Shown: piece after piece, positions 46,286 to 55,334 of the stretch
How the letters are laid out: every line of letters starts with the position of its first letter
Numbering within the stretch: position 1 is the stretch's first letter
Source of the DNA: Pseudomonas koreensis
Lineage (GTDB): Bacteria > Pseudomonadota > Gammaproteobacteria > Pseudomonadales > Pseudomonadaceae
Direction of reading: 5' to 3'
Assembly: GCF_012986595.1 (NCBI RefSeq)
Contig: NZ_JAAQYM010000003.1
Span: 62,001-126,000 of the forward strand
DNA length: 64,000 nt
Notes under the pieces: generated by a model
Told to the model about the DNA's origin: nothing
Databases searched by the model: none
The model's input: only the letters and a program-made list of their open reading frames with translations
Position numbers and translations under genes: made by a program

Positions 46286-47656
46286 TCATTGCACCGCCCC
46301 GATATCAAACGCCAGTGGCTTGGCCGGTTTCTGCCCGATCCCGTACCAGTCGAGTTTGCGCGTCAGCACCATGAACACCCCGAGCAAGCCGAACAGCAGC
46401 AGCGAACCCATCAGCAGCGCGTAATCCTCAGCGCTGAGCAAGCCATACAGCAGGCCATACAACGCCGCCAACCCTGCGGAAAAACTCAGCCCATGGCGCA
46501 CGCTGTGCAGCACGTGGCAAACATAAAACCCGATCAGCAACACACAGCCACTGGCCGACAGCAGATACGCCAAGGCAAACCCGATGTGTTCCGACAGCGA
46601 CAGCAGCAACAGGTAGAAGAACGCCAGCGCCACACCCACCAGCGCGTATTGCACCGGGTGCACCGCCAGACTCTTGAGCACTTCGAACAGGAAGAAACCG
46701 GCGAACGTCAGGACGATGAACAGCAGCGCATATTTGATCGCCCGATCACTCTTCAGGTACTGGTCCACCGGGTCGATGAAACTCACGCCAAAGCTGCGGC
46801 CGTTGAAGGCCTCACAGTCATTGCCGGTCACGCAACGGTTCATGGCTTCTTGCAGGTTGGTGGAGAAAAACGAGGTCTGCCAATCGGCGCTGAAACCCTG
46901 ATCACTGACCTCGCGTTTGCCTGGCAGGAAGTTGCCGATGAAACTCGGGTGCGGCCAGTTGGCGGCAAGGCTGACGTGGCTGGTCTTGCCCACCGGCAGC
47001 ACCTGCAGCGAACCGGTGCCTTGCAGGCGCAGGTCAAAGCCGAAGGCCAGCTCCGTGGCTTTGCCGGTGTCCAGCACCGGCAACGTCACCCGCACCCCTT
47101 CACCGAGCCAGCCCACCTGCGTGCCAGGCACGAAGTCCAGACGCTGGCCGTCGACTTCCAGTTTCAGCGCGTTCTCGATGCCGCGAATGTCGCTGATGCC
47201 CACCGCCAGAAACGGCGCATCAAACTGGTAATCGGCGAAGTCTTCCTGGATGCCCAACTGCGCCGGCAACGAGAAATGCCCATTGATGCGATTGTCGGCA
47301 TGGAACAGCCGCGCTTCGTAGATACCGCGATTGCGCAGTTCGGTTTGCACTTGCCCGTCGAGCTCAAAGCGCTCCGGCAAGAAATACAGACGACCGCGTT
47401 CTTCGCCGAGCTCTTCATAGCGCTGATTGGTTTTCTCGTTGGTTTTCCAGGTACGCACCACCTTGCGATACGGCACCACCATCACCGGCCCGCTCAGTTG
47501 CTGGCTGTAGCTGGAGCTGCGGGCGATGTCTTCCAGCACGCCGTCGCGCAGTTGCTGGCGATCGTCGATGATGCCGTCGATCATCAGCAGTGGTATCAGC
47601 AACAGCAGGATCAGCAGGGCAATGGCCCCGAGCTTTATCGTCAGATTCTTGTTCAT
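46286..47656 (-). CDS. creD: inner membrane protein CreD
   Basis: A 456-residue membrane protein with one N-terminal helix (7-27), a large periplasmic domain and about five C-terminal helices, matching CreD, which is the main output of CreBC and affects envelope integrity and beta-lactam response. The segment FGVSFIDPVDQYLKSDRAIKYALLF is typical. It is separated from creC by 174 bases containing a REPIN. No cre-tag (TTCAC-N6-TTCAC) was found upstream. Confidence 0.92.
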   Translation of the reverse strand: MNKNLTIKLGAIALLILLLLIPLLMIDGIIDDRQQLRDGVLEDIARSSSYSQQLSGPVMVVPYRKVVRTWKTNEKTNQRYEELGEERGRLYFLPERFELDGQVQTELRNRGIYEARLFHADNRINGHFSLPAQLGIQEDFADYQFDAPFLAVGISDIRGIENALKLEVDGQRLDFVPGTQVGWLGEGVRVTLPVLDTGKATELAFGFDLRLQGTGSLQVLPVGKTSHVSLAANWPHPSFIGNFLPGKREVSDQGFSADWQTSFFSTNLQEAMNRCVTGNDCEAFNGRSFGVSFIDPVDQYLKSDRAIKYALLFIVLTFAGFFLFEVLKSLAVHPVQYALVGVALAFFYLLLLSLSEHIGFALAYLLSASGCVLLIGFYVCHVLHSVRHGLSFSAGLAALYGLLYGLLSAEDYALLMGSLLLFGLLGVFMVLTRKLDWYGIGQKPAKPLAFDIGAVQ

Positions 47657-47750
47657 GGGACTCTCCCTGTTTGGATGGGCAGAGTCTGGTTGGGCTGTGT
47701 GGGAAGAATATGGGGCGATTGTGGAGTTTGTGTGGAGACTGTTATGGCCC

Positions 47751-47817
47751 CTTCGCGAGCAGGCTCGCTCCCACAGGTGTACGCGTTCGAATGTGGGAGC
47801 GAGCCTGCTCGCGAAGG
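47751..47817. repeat. REPIN, family A, between creC and creD
   Basis: Tight inverted pair of GCGAGCAGGCTCGCTCCC cores in the 174-base gap inside the cre unit. Confidence 0.93.
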
Positions 47818-47830
47818 CAGCGACTCGGTT

Positions 47831-49249
47831 TCAAGGCAAGCGCAAAATCACTGCCACGCCGCCCTCGACGTTGCGGATATGCATCGATCCACCATGCAGC
47901 TTCACCACCTCCTCAACGAAGTTAAGCCCCAACCCGGTACTTTTTCGTCCACTATCGGGACGCGGCAGCGAGTAAAACCGTTCACTCAGGCGCGGCAAGG
48001 CGTACTCGGGAATCGCCGCGGCTTCGTTGAACAATCTGAACTCGACCTGTTCCCCGACCCGCTCGGCACTGAAGCGCAGCAACCCGGCGACCGGGGTGAA
48101 ATCCAGCGCATTGTCCAGCAGATTGCCCACCGCCTGCCGCAGCAGAAACGGCTCGCCGATCAGTAACAGGTCCGGCGCAATCGTCTGCTCGACCTTGAGC
48201 CGCCGGCCTTCGATCCGCGCCGCCTGCGCCTGCAACAACTCATCGACCAGCCCTGCCAGCGGCACCGCCACCCGCTCTTCCAGGCCCTGACGCTGCTCGA
48301 CTTGCGCCAGATTCAACAACCGCTCGATCAACTGCTGCATCCGCGCGCTCTCACTGTCGATGTTGCCGACAAAACGCAGGCGCTGGATCGGCGGCATGTC
48401 GCCCTGCAGCAGTTCCGCCGCACCGCGAATCGCCGCCAGCGGACTCTTCAATTCATGGGTCAGGGTGTGCACGTAGCGCTCTACGTAGGCTTTGCCTTCC
48501 AGTTGAGTGCGCATCTGCTCCACCGCCGTGGCCAGTTGCTCCAGTTCACCACCGCGGTAATGCGGCACTTCGACTCGCCGCCCCTCACTCACCGCCTGGG
48601 CGTAGCCGGTCAAGCGGTGCAGCGCGCGGCTCAGCCACCATGACAACAAGGCGCCGAACAGCAGACCCAGGCCGATCAGCCCGGCTCCGTAAAACAGCAG
48701 GCGGCGCTCGGTGCGATCGACATAAGGCTGCAAGGAACTGTTGGGTTTGGCCACGGTGACCACGCCGATGATCCGGCCGTTGTCGCGGATCGGCGCGCCG
48801 ACGTGCATCACCGACGACGCCGAATCATTCGGATCGCTGCGGGTTGAACGTGCGCCGTACTCACCCCGCAGGGTCAGGTAGACGTCGTTCCAGCGCGAAT
48901 AATCCTGACCGACCGCCACCCCGCTGGAGTCCAGCACCACGATGCCTTTGGCGTCGGTGACGTAGATGCGGTGGTTGACCTGGTTTTTCGGCAAGCCCCA
49001 GATCGTCGCCTGTGGCTGGCGCTCGCCATAGGCGCGCAGCAACTCGGGCCAGCGGTTCTCGCTGAGCGTCCCGGCCTTGAAATCATCACGAAGGATTTCC
49101 GCCATCAGGTTGGCGGTGTCGACCAGGGTTTCTTCGGTGGACTGGCGCACGCCGGGGCGGATTTCCTCCATCACGGTGTTGAGCACGAAGTAACCGGTCA
49201 GGCCGATAAACAGCACATACACCAGAAAAATCCGCAGCCCCAGCGACAT
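47831..49249 (-). CDS. creC: sensor histidine kinase CreC
   Basis: A 472-residue kinase with two membrane helices (about 6-26 and 185-205) around a periplasmic sensor of about 155 residues, a HAMP region, H265 in HTLTHELKSPL (phosphorylation site) and a C-terminal ATPase domain (N, G boxes: NLLDNALDF, GLGLNFV). Partner of CreB. The start at 49249 shares one base with the creB stop (TAATG), so the two are translationally coupled. Confidence 0.93.
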   Translation of the reverse strand: MSLGLRIFLVYVLFIGLTGYFVLNTVMEEIRPGVRQSTEETLVDTANLMAEILRDDFKAGTLSENRWPELLRAYGERQPQATIWGLPKNQVNHRIYVTDAKGIVVLDSSGVAVGQDYSRWNDVYLTLRGEYGARSTRSDPNDSASSVMHVGAPIRDNGRIIGVVTVAKPNSSLQPYVDRTERRLLFYGAGLIGLGLLFGALLSWWLSRALHRLTGYAQAVSEGRRVEVPHYRGGELEQLATAVEQMRTQLEGKAYVERYVHTLTHELKSPLAAIRGAAELLQGDMPPIQRLRFVGNIDSESARMQQLIERLLNLAQVEQRQGLEERVAVPLAGLVDELLQAQAARIEGRRLKVEQTIAPDLLLIGEPFLLRQAVGNLLDNALDFTPVAGLLRFSAERVGEQVEFRLFNEAAAIPEYALPRLSERFYSLPRPDSGRKSTGLGLNFVEEVVKLHGGSMHIRNVEGGVAVILRLP

Positions 49250-49929
49250 TAGCTGTGCCCCGGGCTGTAGCTGTAACCGAGGCCGCGATGGGTCTGGATC
49301 GGCTCGGCATCGGCCCGCACCAGGCGCAGTTTGGCGCGCACGCTTTTGATGTGGCTGTCGATGCTGCGCTCGTAGCCGGCGTCGGCGGCAACCCCTAGGG
49401 CGTCGAGCAATTGCTCGCGGCTGAAGACCCGCTGCGGTTGCTCGAGCAGGCATTGCAGCAGACGGAATTCATGCCGGGTCAGGCTCAACGGCTGGCCCCG
49501 GTAGGTGATCAGCACCCGCTCGGGATCGATGCGAAACACCGCCGAAGCGGCGTCCACCGCAGCTCGCGGCGCCATGCGCTTGAGAATCGCCCGCACCCGC
49601 GCGGCGACTTCCCGCGGGCTGAACGGTTTGACCACGTAATCGTCGGCGCCGATCTCCAGTCCCACCACCCGGTCGATCTCGGCGTCCCGGGCACTGAGGA
49701 ACAGCACCGGCACCTCACTGAAGCGCCGCAGCTGTTTGCAGGTTTCAAAACCGCTGATGTCCGGCAGGCCGATGTCGAGGATGATCAGATCCGCTGGCGT
49801 CTGCCGTTGATGCTCCAGCGCCGCCGCGCCGAGGCTCAGCCACGTGGTGGCGAACCCCTCGCCCTGCAGGGCAAAAATCAGCGTGTCGGCAATCGCCGCT
49901 TCGTCTTCGACAATCAGGATATGAGGCAT
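49249..49929 (-). CDS. creB: response regulator CreB (OmpR family)
   Basis: A 226-residue regulator: receiver with D52 (LDIGLPDISG) and acidic pocket E8-D9, then an OmpR winged helix (TRHEFRLLQCLLEQPQRVFSREQLL, SIDSHIKSVRAKL). In E. coli and P. aeruginosa CreBC responds to growth or envelope changes. The ATG at 49929 gives the usual length; 49944 is possible. A 13-bp palindrome lies 45-58 bases upstream. Confidence 0.93.
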   Translation of the reverse strand: MPHILIVEDEAAIADTLIFALQGEGFATTWLSLGAAALEHQRQTPADLIILDIGLPDISGFETCKQLRRFSEVPVLFLSARDAEIDRVVGLEIGADDYVVKPFSPREVAARVRAILKRMAPRAAVDAASAVFRIDPERVLITYRGQPLSLTRHEFRLLQCLLEQPQRVFSREQLLDALGVAADAGYERSIDSHIKSVRAKLRLVRADAEPIQTHRGLGYSYSPGHS

Positions 49930-49974
49930 GGCGTCCGAGCCCATGGGTTAAGTGCGCGAACGGTGCCCCAAGCC

Positions 49975-49987
49975 TGACGTTACGTCA
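49975..49987. promoter_or_regulatory. 13-bp palindrome TGACGTTACGTCA upstream of creB
   Basis: Perfect 6-bp arms around a single central base. It lies between the retropepsin-like gene's 3' end (49998) and creB, 46 bases before the creB start. Core TTACGTC with AATG nearby also occurs at 36.9 kb upstream of the DUF294 gene. A binding protein is not known. Confidence 0.4.
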
Positions 49988-49997
49988 ATGAGACCAC

Positions 49998-50501
49998 TTA
50001 GCAGTCCGGCTTGTCGGCGGTAAAACGCCGCGCCGGGTTTACCGCTGCGCCAAACTCGCGCAAGGCCTTGGCACCGATCAGCAGCGGGTAGTTGAAGTTG
50101 CTGCGGTCGGTCAGGTTGACCTCAACGGTGCGCTTGACGTTGCCCAGGCAGAGTTCCAGATCGACCACCGGGCGCTTGGCGACTTCGGTGCTGTCGCCCT
50201 CGTCCTCTTCATCCGAGCGGCTCTTGATCTTGCTGATCCGCGCGACCTTGTGCTCGTAGACCTTGTTGCTGGCGTCCTTGGTGCCGAGGCGGAAACGCAC
50301 CCAGTTCTCGCCGTCGCGGGTGAAGGTCTCGATGTCCTTGGCCGACAGCGAGGCGGTCAGCGCGCCGGTGTCCATCTTGGCCTTGAGCACCTCACCACCG
50401 ATTTCCGGCAGCGCGATGTACTCATAACGCCCGTACAGGGTCGGCTCGGCGGCCATGACCGGCAGGGCGACGAGGGCAAACAGTGCAAGGAGGGATTTCA
50501 C
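49998..50501 (-). CDS. retropepsin-like periplasmic protease (RimB/DUF785 type)
   Basis: A 167-residue protein with a signal peptide (1-18, cleavage after MAA) and a single retropepsin-like domain. The catalytic-type motif KMDTGALTASL has D44, and the YPLLIGAKAL strand is the typical partner. The family (often annotated 'ATP-dependent zinc protease', found with RimK) has poorly defined substrates. It is transcribed toward creBCD and may be cotranscribed. Confidence 0.85.
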   Translation of the reverse strand: MKSLLALFALVALPVMAAEPTLYGRYEYIALPEIGGEVLKAKMDTGALTASLSAKDIETFTRDGENWVRFRLGTKDASNKVYEHKVARISKIKSRSDEEDEGDSTEVAKRPVVDLELCLGNVKRTVEVNLTDRSNFNYPLLIGAKALREFGAAVNPARRFTADKPDC

Positions 50502-50583
50502 GTAAGGGGCTTCCTGAAAGAGTGGGCTCAGCGCCGAATTCTAGACCGCGAAAAAACACGATAGTTGGTTCACCGCCAACCTT

Positions 50584-50716
50584 TGTGGCGAGGGAGCTTG
50601 CTCCCGCTCGACGACGCAGTCGTCGTAAAACCAGCCTGCCTGTTTCGCCTGACACACCGAGGGGAATGGATTCGGGGCCGCTTCGCAGCCCAGCGGGAGC
50701 AAGCTCCCTCGCCACA
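50584..50716. repeat. REP doublet, family B
   Basis: GGCGAGGGAGCTTGCTCCC and its inverted copy are separated by about 90 bases. The whole 50502-50834 gap holds this repeat and, near 50740-50834, presumably the acyltransferase promoter; I see no other gene. Confidence 0.93.
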
Positions 50717-50834
50717 GGGTTCATCGATAACTCAAGGGTAACCTCTCAAAAGTGAAACATTTGTCACCCCCGATTTGGCCTGTCGCCCGAAGCCACTTAT
50801 CATGGCGCGCCCATCCAACGTCATAGAGTTGCTT

Positions 50835-51722
50835 ATGCGCCGCCTGCTCACCGGCTGTTTCGTCACCCTGCTGCTGTTGCTCAACACCCTGATCCTGATC
50901 GGGCCGTTGCTGGTGTTTGCGCTGCTCAAGCTGATTGCTCCCGGGCGCTGGCGTGACTATGCGTCGTGGGCGGTGATGTGGATTGCCGAGACCTGGGCCG
51001 AAATCGACAAGCTGATTTTTCGCCTGTGCATCCCCACCCAATGGGACATTCGCGGGGGCGCAGACCTGCGCGGTGACACCTCGTACCTGGTGGTCAGCAA
51101 CCATCAGTCGTGGGTCGATATTCCGGCGCTGATCCAGACCCTCAACCGGCGCACGCCGTTCTTCAAGTTCTTCCTCAAGAAAGAGCTGATCTGGGTTCCG
51201 TTTCTGGGGCTGGCGTGGTGGGCGCTGGATTACCCGTTCATGAAGCGCTACACCAAGGCATTCCTGGCCAGGCACCCGGAGCTGGCGGGCAAGGATCTGG
51301 AGATCACCCGACAGGCCTGCGAGCTGTTCAAGCGCCAGCCGGTGACCGTGGTCAACTATCTGGAAGGCACCCGCTACACCGCGGCAAAAAGCGCGCAGCA
51401 ACAATCACCGTTCAACCACCTGCTCAAGCCCAAGGCCGGCGGCGTGGCGTTCGTGCTGGCGGCGTTGGGTGAACAACTGGACGCCATCCTCGACGTGACC
51501 GTGGTTTATCCACAGCAGACGATTCCGGGGTTCTGGGATTTGATCAGCGGCAACGTGCCGCGGGTGATCGTCGACATCAAGACCCGCGAACTCGACCCGG
51601 CGCTGTGGCAGGGCGATTACGAGAACGATCCGGTGTTTCGTCAGACGGTCCAGAACTGGGTCAACCAGCTCTGGACCGAGAAAGACCAGCGCATCGCCGA
51701 ACTGCGCGACGAGCGCGGCTGA
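50835..51722 (+). CDS. inner-membrane acyltransferase (PlsC-like, YihG/PatB type)
   Basis: A 295-residue lysophospholipid-acyltransferase-family protein. Two N-terminal helices (about 8-34) are followed by the catalytic HX4D motif NHQSWVD (H90, D95) and the EGTR motif in NYLEGTRYT. It likely makes phosphatidic acid from lysophosphatidic acid, as the second, PlsC-like acyltransferase of pseudomonads. I use ATG 50835; ATG 50802, adding 11 residues, is equally plausible. Confidence 0.85.
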   Translation: MRRLLTGCFVTLLLLLNTLILIGPLLVFALLKLIAPGRWRDYASWAVMWIAETWAEIDKLIFRLCIPTQWDIRGGADLRGDTSYLVVSNHQSWVDIPALIQTLNRRTPFFKFFLKKELIWVPFLGLAWWALDYPFMKRYTKAFLARHPELAGKDLEITRQACELFKRQPVTVVNYLEGTRYTAAKSAQQQSPFNHLLKPKAGGVAFVLAALGEQLDAILDVTVVYPQQTIPGFWDLISGNVPRVIVDIKTRELDPALWQGDYENDPVFRQTVQNWVNQLWTEKDQRIAELRDERG

Positions 51723-51723
51723 A

Positions 51724-52281
51724 TCAGCTACCGGTGCCGGCGCCCCAGATGCTGCCCAGGCTCTGCAGCAGCGGGCCGCCGACGCCTTGATCACCCAGAT
51801 ACTTGAGCAGCACCGGGGCAAACTGACCGACCATCCCGCTGTCCATGCCCAATGCGCCGAAGGCGTTGTTCAGGTCGTTGGTGTTCTTGACATTGCCCAG
51901 GGCGTTTTCCAGCCCCGCCGACTTGCCCGAGGAGCCCAGCAAACCGCTCAACGCCGCCAGGTTGCCGCTGCCACCCGACAGTTTGTCGATGCCCGGCACT
52001 TCTTTGGCCAGCTGCGAATAATCGGTGCTGCTCAATTGGTTCTTGGCCAGGCCAAGCATGGCGCTGGTGCCACCGACAGCTTGCTGAGGCGTAACACCGA
52101 GACCGGTCACCGCTTGCAGTAGACCGGCGGTTTCCGAGGTCGGCGCGGCGGCGGTCGCGGCGTTGCCGCCCTGCATGCTCGAAGCCGCTTTGGTCACGTC
52201 GTCCAGACTGAAGCCGGCGAACACCGGGCTCGCTGCAAGGGTCATCAGTGAAGCCAAGGCAATACCGCGTGAAATCTTCAT
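51724..52281 (-). CDS. DUF2780 secreted protein
   Basis: A 185-residue protein with a Sec signal peptide (1-22, ending VFA-GFS) and low-complexity Gly/Ser/Ala-rich sequence; the mature part matches the DUF2780 (VcgC/VcgE-like) family, often linked to envelope or redox stress in pseudomonads. Function unknown. Divergent from the ECF sigma gene 149 bases away, so it may be its target. Confidence 0.8.
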   Translation of the reverse strand: MKISRGIALASLMTLAASPVFAGFSLDDVTKAASSMQGGNAATAAAPTSETAGLLQAVTGLGVTPQQAVGGTSAMLGLAKNQLSSTDYSQLAKEVPGIDKLSGGSGNLAALSGLLGSSGKSAGLENALGNVKNTNDLNNAFGALGMDSGMVGQFAPVLLKYLGDQGVGGPLLQSLGSIWGAGTGS

Positions 52282-52393
52282 TCAGACATCCTCTTGCGCT
52301 GTGGTAACCGCCCGTCAATGAGCGGCAAAACTGCCGGTTTGACCGGGTATCAGCCGGCATGTTCCTCGCCGGCGCATCCATTTTCAGGATAGC

Positions 52394-52410
52394 CACGTAT
52401 ATAAAACGTG
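52394..52410. promoter_or_regulatory. inverted repeat CACGT-N7-ACGTG before the ECF sigma gene
   Basis: A 5-bp dyad with an A/T-rich centre, 20 bases before the sigma start, on the shared intergenic region with the divergent DUF2780 gene. Possible operator or promoter element for either. Confidence 0.3.
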
Positions 52411-52429
52411 AAACCGTGGATAACCCGAG

Positions 52430-53065
52430 ATGAATGGCACAAGCGCTGTCGCTGAACTAGCCTGTGAACAGCCCGAGCAGCAGCCTCGTCGCCCGCCCAT
52501 TGCCTGGAGAAACGTCATTTCCACCGCCGACACCGATCAGTTGCGCCAGCTGTTGGCCCAGTGTTCACTGGGCGACCGTCGCGCGTTCGAAACCCTCTAT
52601 CGTAGTGTCGGCCCGCGCCTGCACGGCGTGGCCCTGCGTTTCATGGGCCGGGCGGATCTGGCCGAAGAAGTGCTGCAGGAAAGCTTCGTGCGCATCTGGA
52701 ACAACGCGTCGCGCTACGAAGCGCATTTGTCGGCGCCGCTGACCTGGATGATCAACATCACCCGCAATCAGGCCATCGACCAATTGCGCAAACATCGCGA
52801 CCGCCCGCTGACCGATGTCGAACAGGACGCCCTCGCCGACGAAGGTCCTTCGGCGCACGAACTGCTGAACAGCAGCCGCGAAGCCAGCGCGCTGCACCGT
52901 TGCCTGGACACTCTCGACGGCCAGCAGCGGCAATCGATCACCGTTGCTTACTTTCAGGGTCTGTCCTGCTCGGAACTGGCCGAACATCTGGCCGCGCCGC
53001 TGGGCTCGGTGAAATCGTGGATTCGCCGTGGCATGGAACGTCTGCGCAGGTGCCTCGAATCATGA
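52430..53065 (+). CDS. ECF sigma factor, RskA-regulated type
   Basis: A 211-residue sigma factor with region 2 (ETLYRSVGPRLHGVALRF, ADLAEEVLQESFVRIWNNA) and region 4 (QRQSITVAYFQGLSCSELAEHL). The partner anti-sigma starts inside its stop codon. Regulon unknown; the divergent DUF2780 gene is a candidate. Start at ATG 52430; the first 35 residues are low in similarity to the sigma core, so a later start is possible. Confidence 0.88.
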   Translation: MNGTSAVAELACEQPEQQPRRPPIAWRNVISTADTDQLRQLLAQCSLGDRRAFETLYRSVGPRLHGVALRFMGRADLAEEVLQESFVRIWNNASRYEAHLSAPLTWMINITRNQAIDQLRKHRDRPLTDVEQDALADEGPSAHELLNSSREASALHRCLDTLDGQQRQSITVAYFQGLSCSELAEHLAAPLGSVKSWIRRGMERLRRCLES

Positions 53066-53736
53066 ACTACCAGACCCCTGCCCTGCGCCGCGCGCTCGCT
53101 GCCGATTACGCCATTGGCCTGATGTCGACGGCGGCGCGTCGGCGTTTTGAACAATTGCTTTTGGATGACGCTGCTTTGCGAACCGAACTGGCGCAATGGC
53201 AGGAGAGCCTCGCCAGCCTGACCGACGCGATACCGCAGCAGCCAGTGCCGGAACACGTCTGGCAAGGCATCACCGCGCGAATCGAACCGCAAGTGCTGCA
53301 CCTTCCCGAGAAGCGCCCGTTCTGGAACTGGCTGCGGGTCAGCGTCGCAGCCTGCTCGATCGTGGTGCTGGTGTTCCTCGGCTCCCTGTACAACCGCGAC
53401 GACGCCCGCTACCGCGCCACCCTGCTGACCGCCGACGCGCAACCGGCGCTGAAGGTCGAGGCGCATGCGGATTATCTGCAAGTGGAGCCGCTGACGCTGG
53501 CGCCCGTTGATGCGAATCGTAGCCTGGAGTTGTGGGCGATTCCGGCGGACGGCAAACCGATTTCGCTCGGGGTTATTCCAGCGGGAGGCAAAGGCAAGGT
53601 TGAGTTGAGCGAGGCGCAGCAAGCCTTGATCGGCAAACCGATTGCGCTGGCGGTGAGTCTGGAGCCCAAGGGTGGTTCGCCGACCGGGCAGCCGACGGGG
53701 CCGGTTCTTTACCAGGGGGCTTTGGCTGCCCTTTAG
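53062..53736 (+). CDS. anti-sigma factor, RskA/ChrR-like
   Basis: A 224-residue inner-membrane protein: N-terminal zinc-less anti-sigma domain (1-80), one membrane helix (about 95-113, VAACSIVVLVFLGSLY), then a C-terminal RskA periplasmic domain. It should hold the ECF sigma factor inactive. ATG at 53062 overlaps the sigma stop by four bases (ATGA). Confidence 0.88.
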   Translation: MNYQTPALRRALAADYAIGLMSTAARRRFEQLLLDDAALRTELAQWQESLASLTDAIPQQPVPEHVWQGITARIEPQVLHLPEKRPFWNWLRVSVAACSIVVLVFLGSLYNRDDARYRATLLTADAQPALKVEAHADYLQVEPLTLAPVDANRSLELWAIPADGKPISLGVIPAGGKGKVELSEAQQALIGKPIALAVSLEPKGGSPTGQPTGPVLYQGALAAL

Positions 53737-53759
53737 TGCAACTGAGCACACCAAGCATG

Positions 53760-53866
53760 TGTGGCGAGGGAGCTTGCTCCCGCTCGGCGGCGAACTCGGT
53801 TTGAAAATCACCCTCCCGGAATTCAGGGCCGCTTCGCGCCCAGCGGGAGCAAGCTCCCTCGCCACG
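53760..53866. repeat. REP doublet, family B
   Basis: Inverted pair of GGCGAGGGAGCTTGCTCCC cores in the gap between the convergent anti-sigma and fdhA genes. Confidence 0.93.
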
Positions 53867-53890
53867 GTGTTCGTGTTCATTGCGCCATGA

Positions 53891-53921
53891 AAAACGGCGA
53901 CCCTGAGGTCGCCGTTTTGTA
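53891..53921. terminator. bidirectional terminator between anti-sigma and fdhA
   Basis: A perfect 12-bp stem AAAACGGCGACC/GGTCGCCGTTTT with CTGA loop has A/T runs on both sides, so it can terminate both convergent genes. Confidence 0.9.
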
Positions 53922-53934
53922 TTGCGCTTAAGCG

Positions 53935-55134
53935 TTACGCCGCACTGAACAACTTGTGCGGATCGATCACAAACTTCTTCGGCACGCCCGCATCGAACTC
54001 GCCGTAACCTTCCGGCGCCTGGTCGAGGCTGATGACCTGCACGCCGACCACTTCGGCGATGTTGATGCGGTCCCACATGATCGCTTGCATCAGTTGGCGG
54101 TTGTACTTCATCACCGGGGTCTGGCCGGTGTGGAAGCTGTGGGATTTGGCCCAGCCCAGACCGAAGCGGATGCTCAGGCTGCCCATTTTTGCCGCAGCAT
54201 CGACAGCGCCCGGGTCTTCGGTGACGTACAGGCCCGGGATACCGATCTTGCCCGCCACGCGCACCACGCCCATCAGTGAGTTGAGCACCGTGGCCGGGGC
54301 TTCGGCTTTGACGCCGTCGTGACCGTGACCGCGCGCTTCGAAACCGACGCAGTCCACCGCGCAATCGACTTCCGGTTCACCCAGCAATGCAGCGATTTGC
54401 TCGTGCAGCGGCGTATCTTGCGACAGGTCGACCACTTCAAAACCCTGAGCCTTGGCGTGAGCCAGGCGGATGGTGTTGACGTCGCCGATGATCACCACCG
54501 CAGCGCCCAGCAGACGCGCCGAAGCAGCAGCGGCCAGGCCGACCGGGCCAGCGCCGGCGATGTACACGGTGCTGCCCGGGCCAACGCCCGCCGTGACCGC
54601 GCCGTGATAGCCGGTCGGCAGAATGTCGGAGAGGCAGGTCAGGTCGCGGATTTTCTCCATGGCCTTGTCGCGGTCCGGCAGTTTCAGCAGGTTGAAGTCG
54701 GCGTAGGGCACCAGCACGTATTCAGCCTGACCGCCGGTCCAGTCGCCCATGTCGACGTAACCGTATGCGCCGCCGGCACGGGCCGGGTTGACGGTCAGGC
54801 AGACGCCGGTGTGTTGCTCCTTGCAGGAACGGCAGCGCCCGCAAGCCACGTTGAACGGCACCGAGACCAGGTCGCCGATTTTCAGGTTCTCGACGTCGGA
54901 ACCCTTTTCGATCACTTCGCCGGTGATTTCATGGCCCAGCACCAGACCGGTCTGCGCCGTGGTACGGCCGCGCACCATGTGTTGGTCGGAGCCGCAGATA
55001 TTGGTGGAAACCACTTTGAGAATGACCCCGTGCTCGATCTTGCGACCGCGCGGGTCCTGCATTTTCGGATAGTCGATTTTCTGCACTTCGACCTTGCCAG
55101 CGCCGAGATACACCACACCACGATTGCCAGACAT
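53935..55134 (-). CDS. fdhA: glutathione-independent formaldehyde dehydrogenase
   Basis: Oxidises formaldehyde to formate with NAD+. The 399-residue zinc alcohol-dehydrogenase-family protein has the structural zinc cluster CGRCRSCKEQHTGVC, catalytic zinc ligands in CGSDQHM and GHEITGE, and the NAD Rossmann motif GAGPVGLAAA. It lies last in the glyA-sox-purU-fdhA group, where it disposes of formaldehyde from sarcosine oxidation. Confidence 0.94.
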   Translation of the reverse strand: MSGNRGVVYLGAGKVEVQKIDYPKMQDPRGRKIEHGVILKVVSTNICGSDQHMVRGRTTAQTGLVLGHEITGEVIEKGSDVENLKIGDLVSVPFNVACGRCRSCKEQHTGVCLTVNPARAGGAYGYVDMGDWTGGQAEYVLVPYADFNLLKLPDRDKAMEKIRDLTCLSDILPTGYHGAVTAGVGPGSTVYIAGAGPVGLAAAASARLLGAAVVIIGDVNTIRLAHAKAQGFEVVDLSQDTPLHEQIAALLGEPEVDCAVDCVGFEARGHGHDGVKAEAPATVLNSLMGVVRVAGKIGIPGLYVTEDPGAVDAAAKMGSLSIRFGLGWAKSHSFHTGQTPVMKYNRQLMQAIMWDRINIAEVVGVQVISLDQAPEGYGEFDAGVPKKFVIDPHKLFSAA

Positions 55135-55234
55135 GCTTTCACCTCGCTGTTGTTTTTATGGAACCGCGTTGCCCAGGCAGGCAGCGCGTTAAGTGCTCGG
55201 GTACAGATGCTGATTGTTGTGTTGCCTGTTATGG

Positions 55235-55332
55235 CCTCATCGCTGGCAAGCCAGCTCCCACAGGATTCGGGTTGGATTCAGATTTTGTATACGACCCAAA
55301 TCCTTGTGGGAGCTGGCTTGCCAGCGATGGCG
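55235..55332. repeat. REPIN, family D
   Basis: TCGCTGGCAAGCCAGCTCC and its inverted copy, just downstream of the purU stop codon (55335) and upstream of the fdhA start. Confidence 0.92.
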
Positions 55333-55334
55333 AT

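Noticed and set aside
46250..48166. 638-residue plus-strand frame opposite creD
   Set aside because: Antisense shadow, Gln/His/Arg-rich, crosses the REPIN and two genes.
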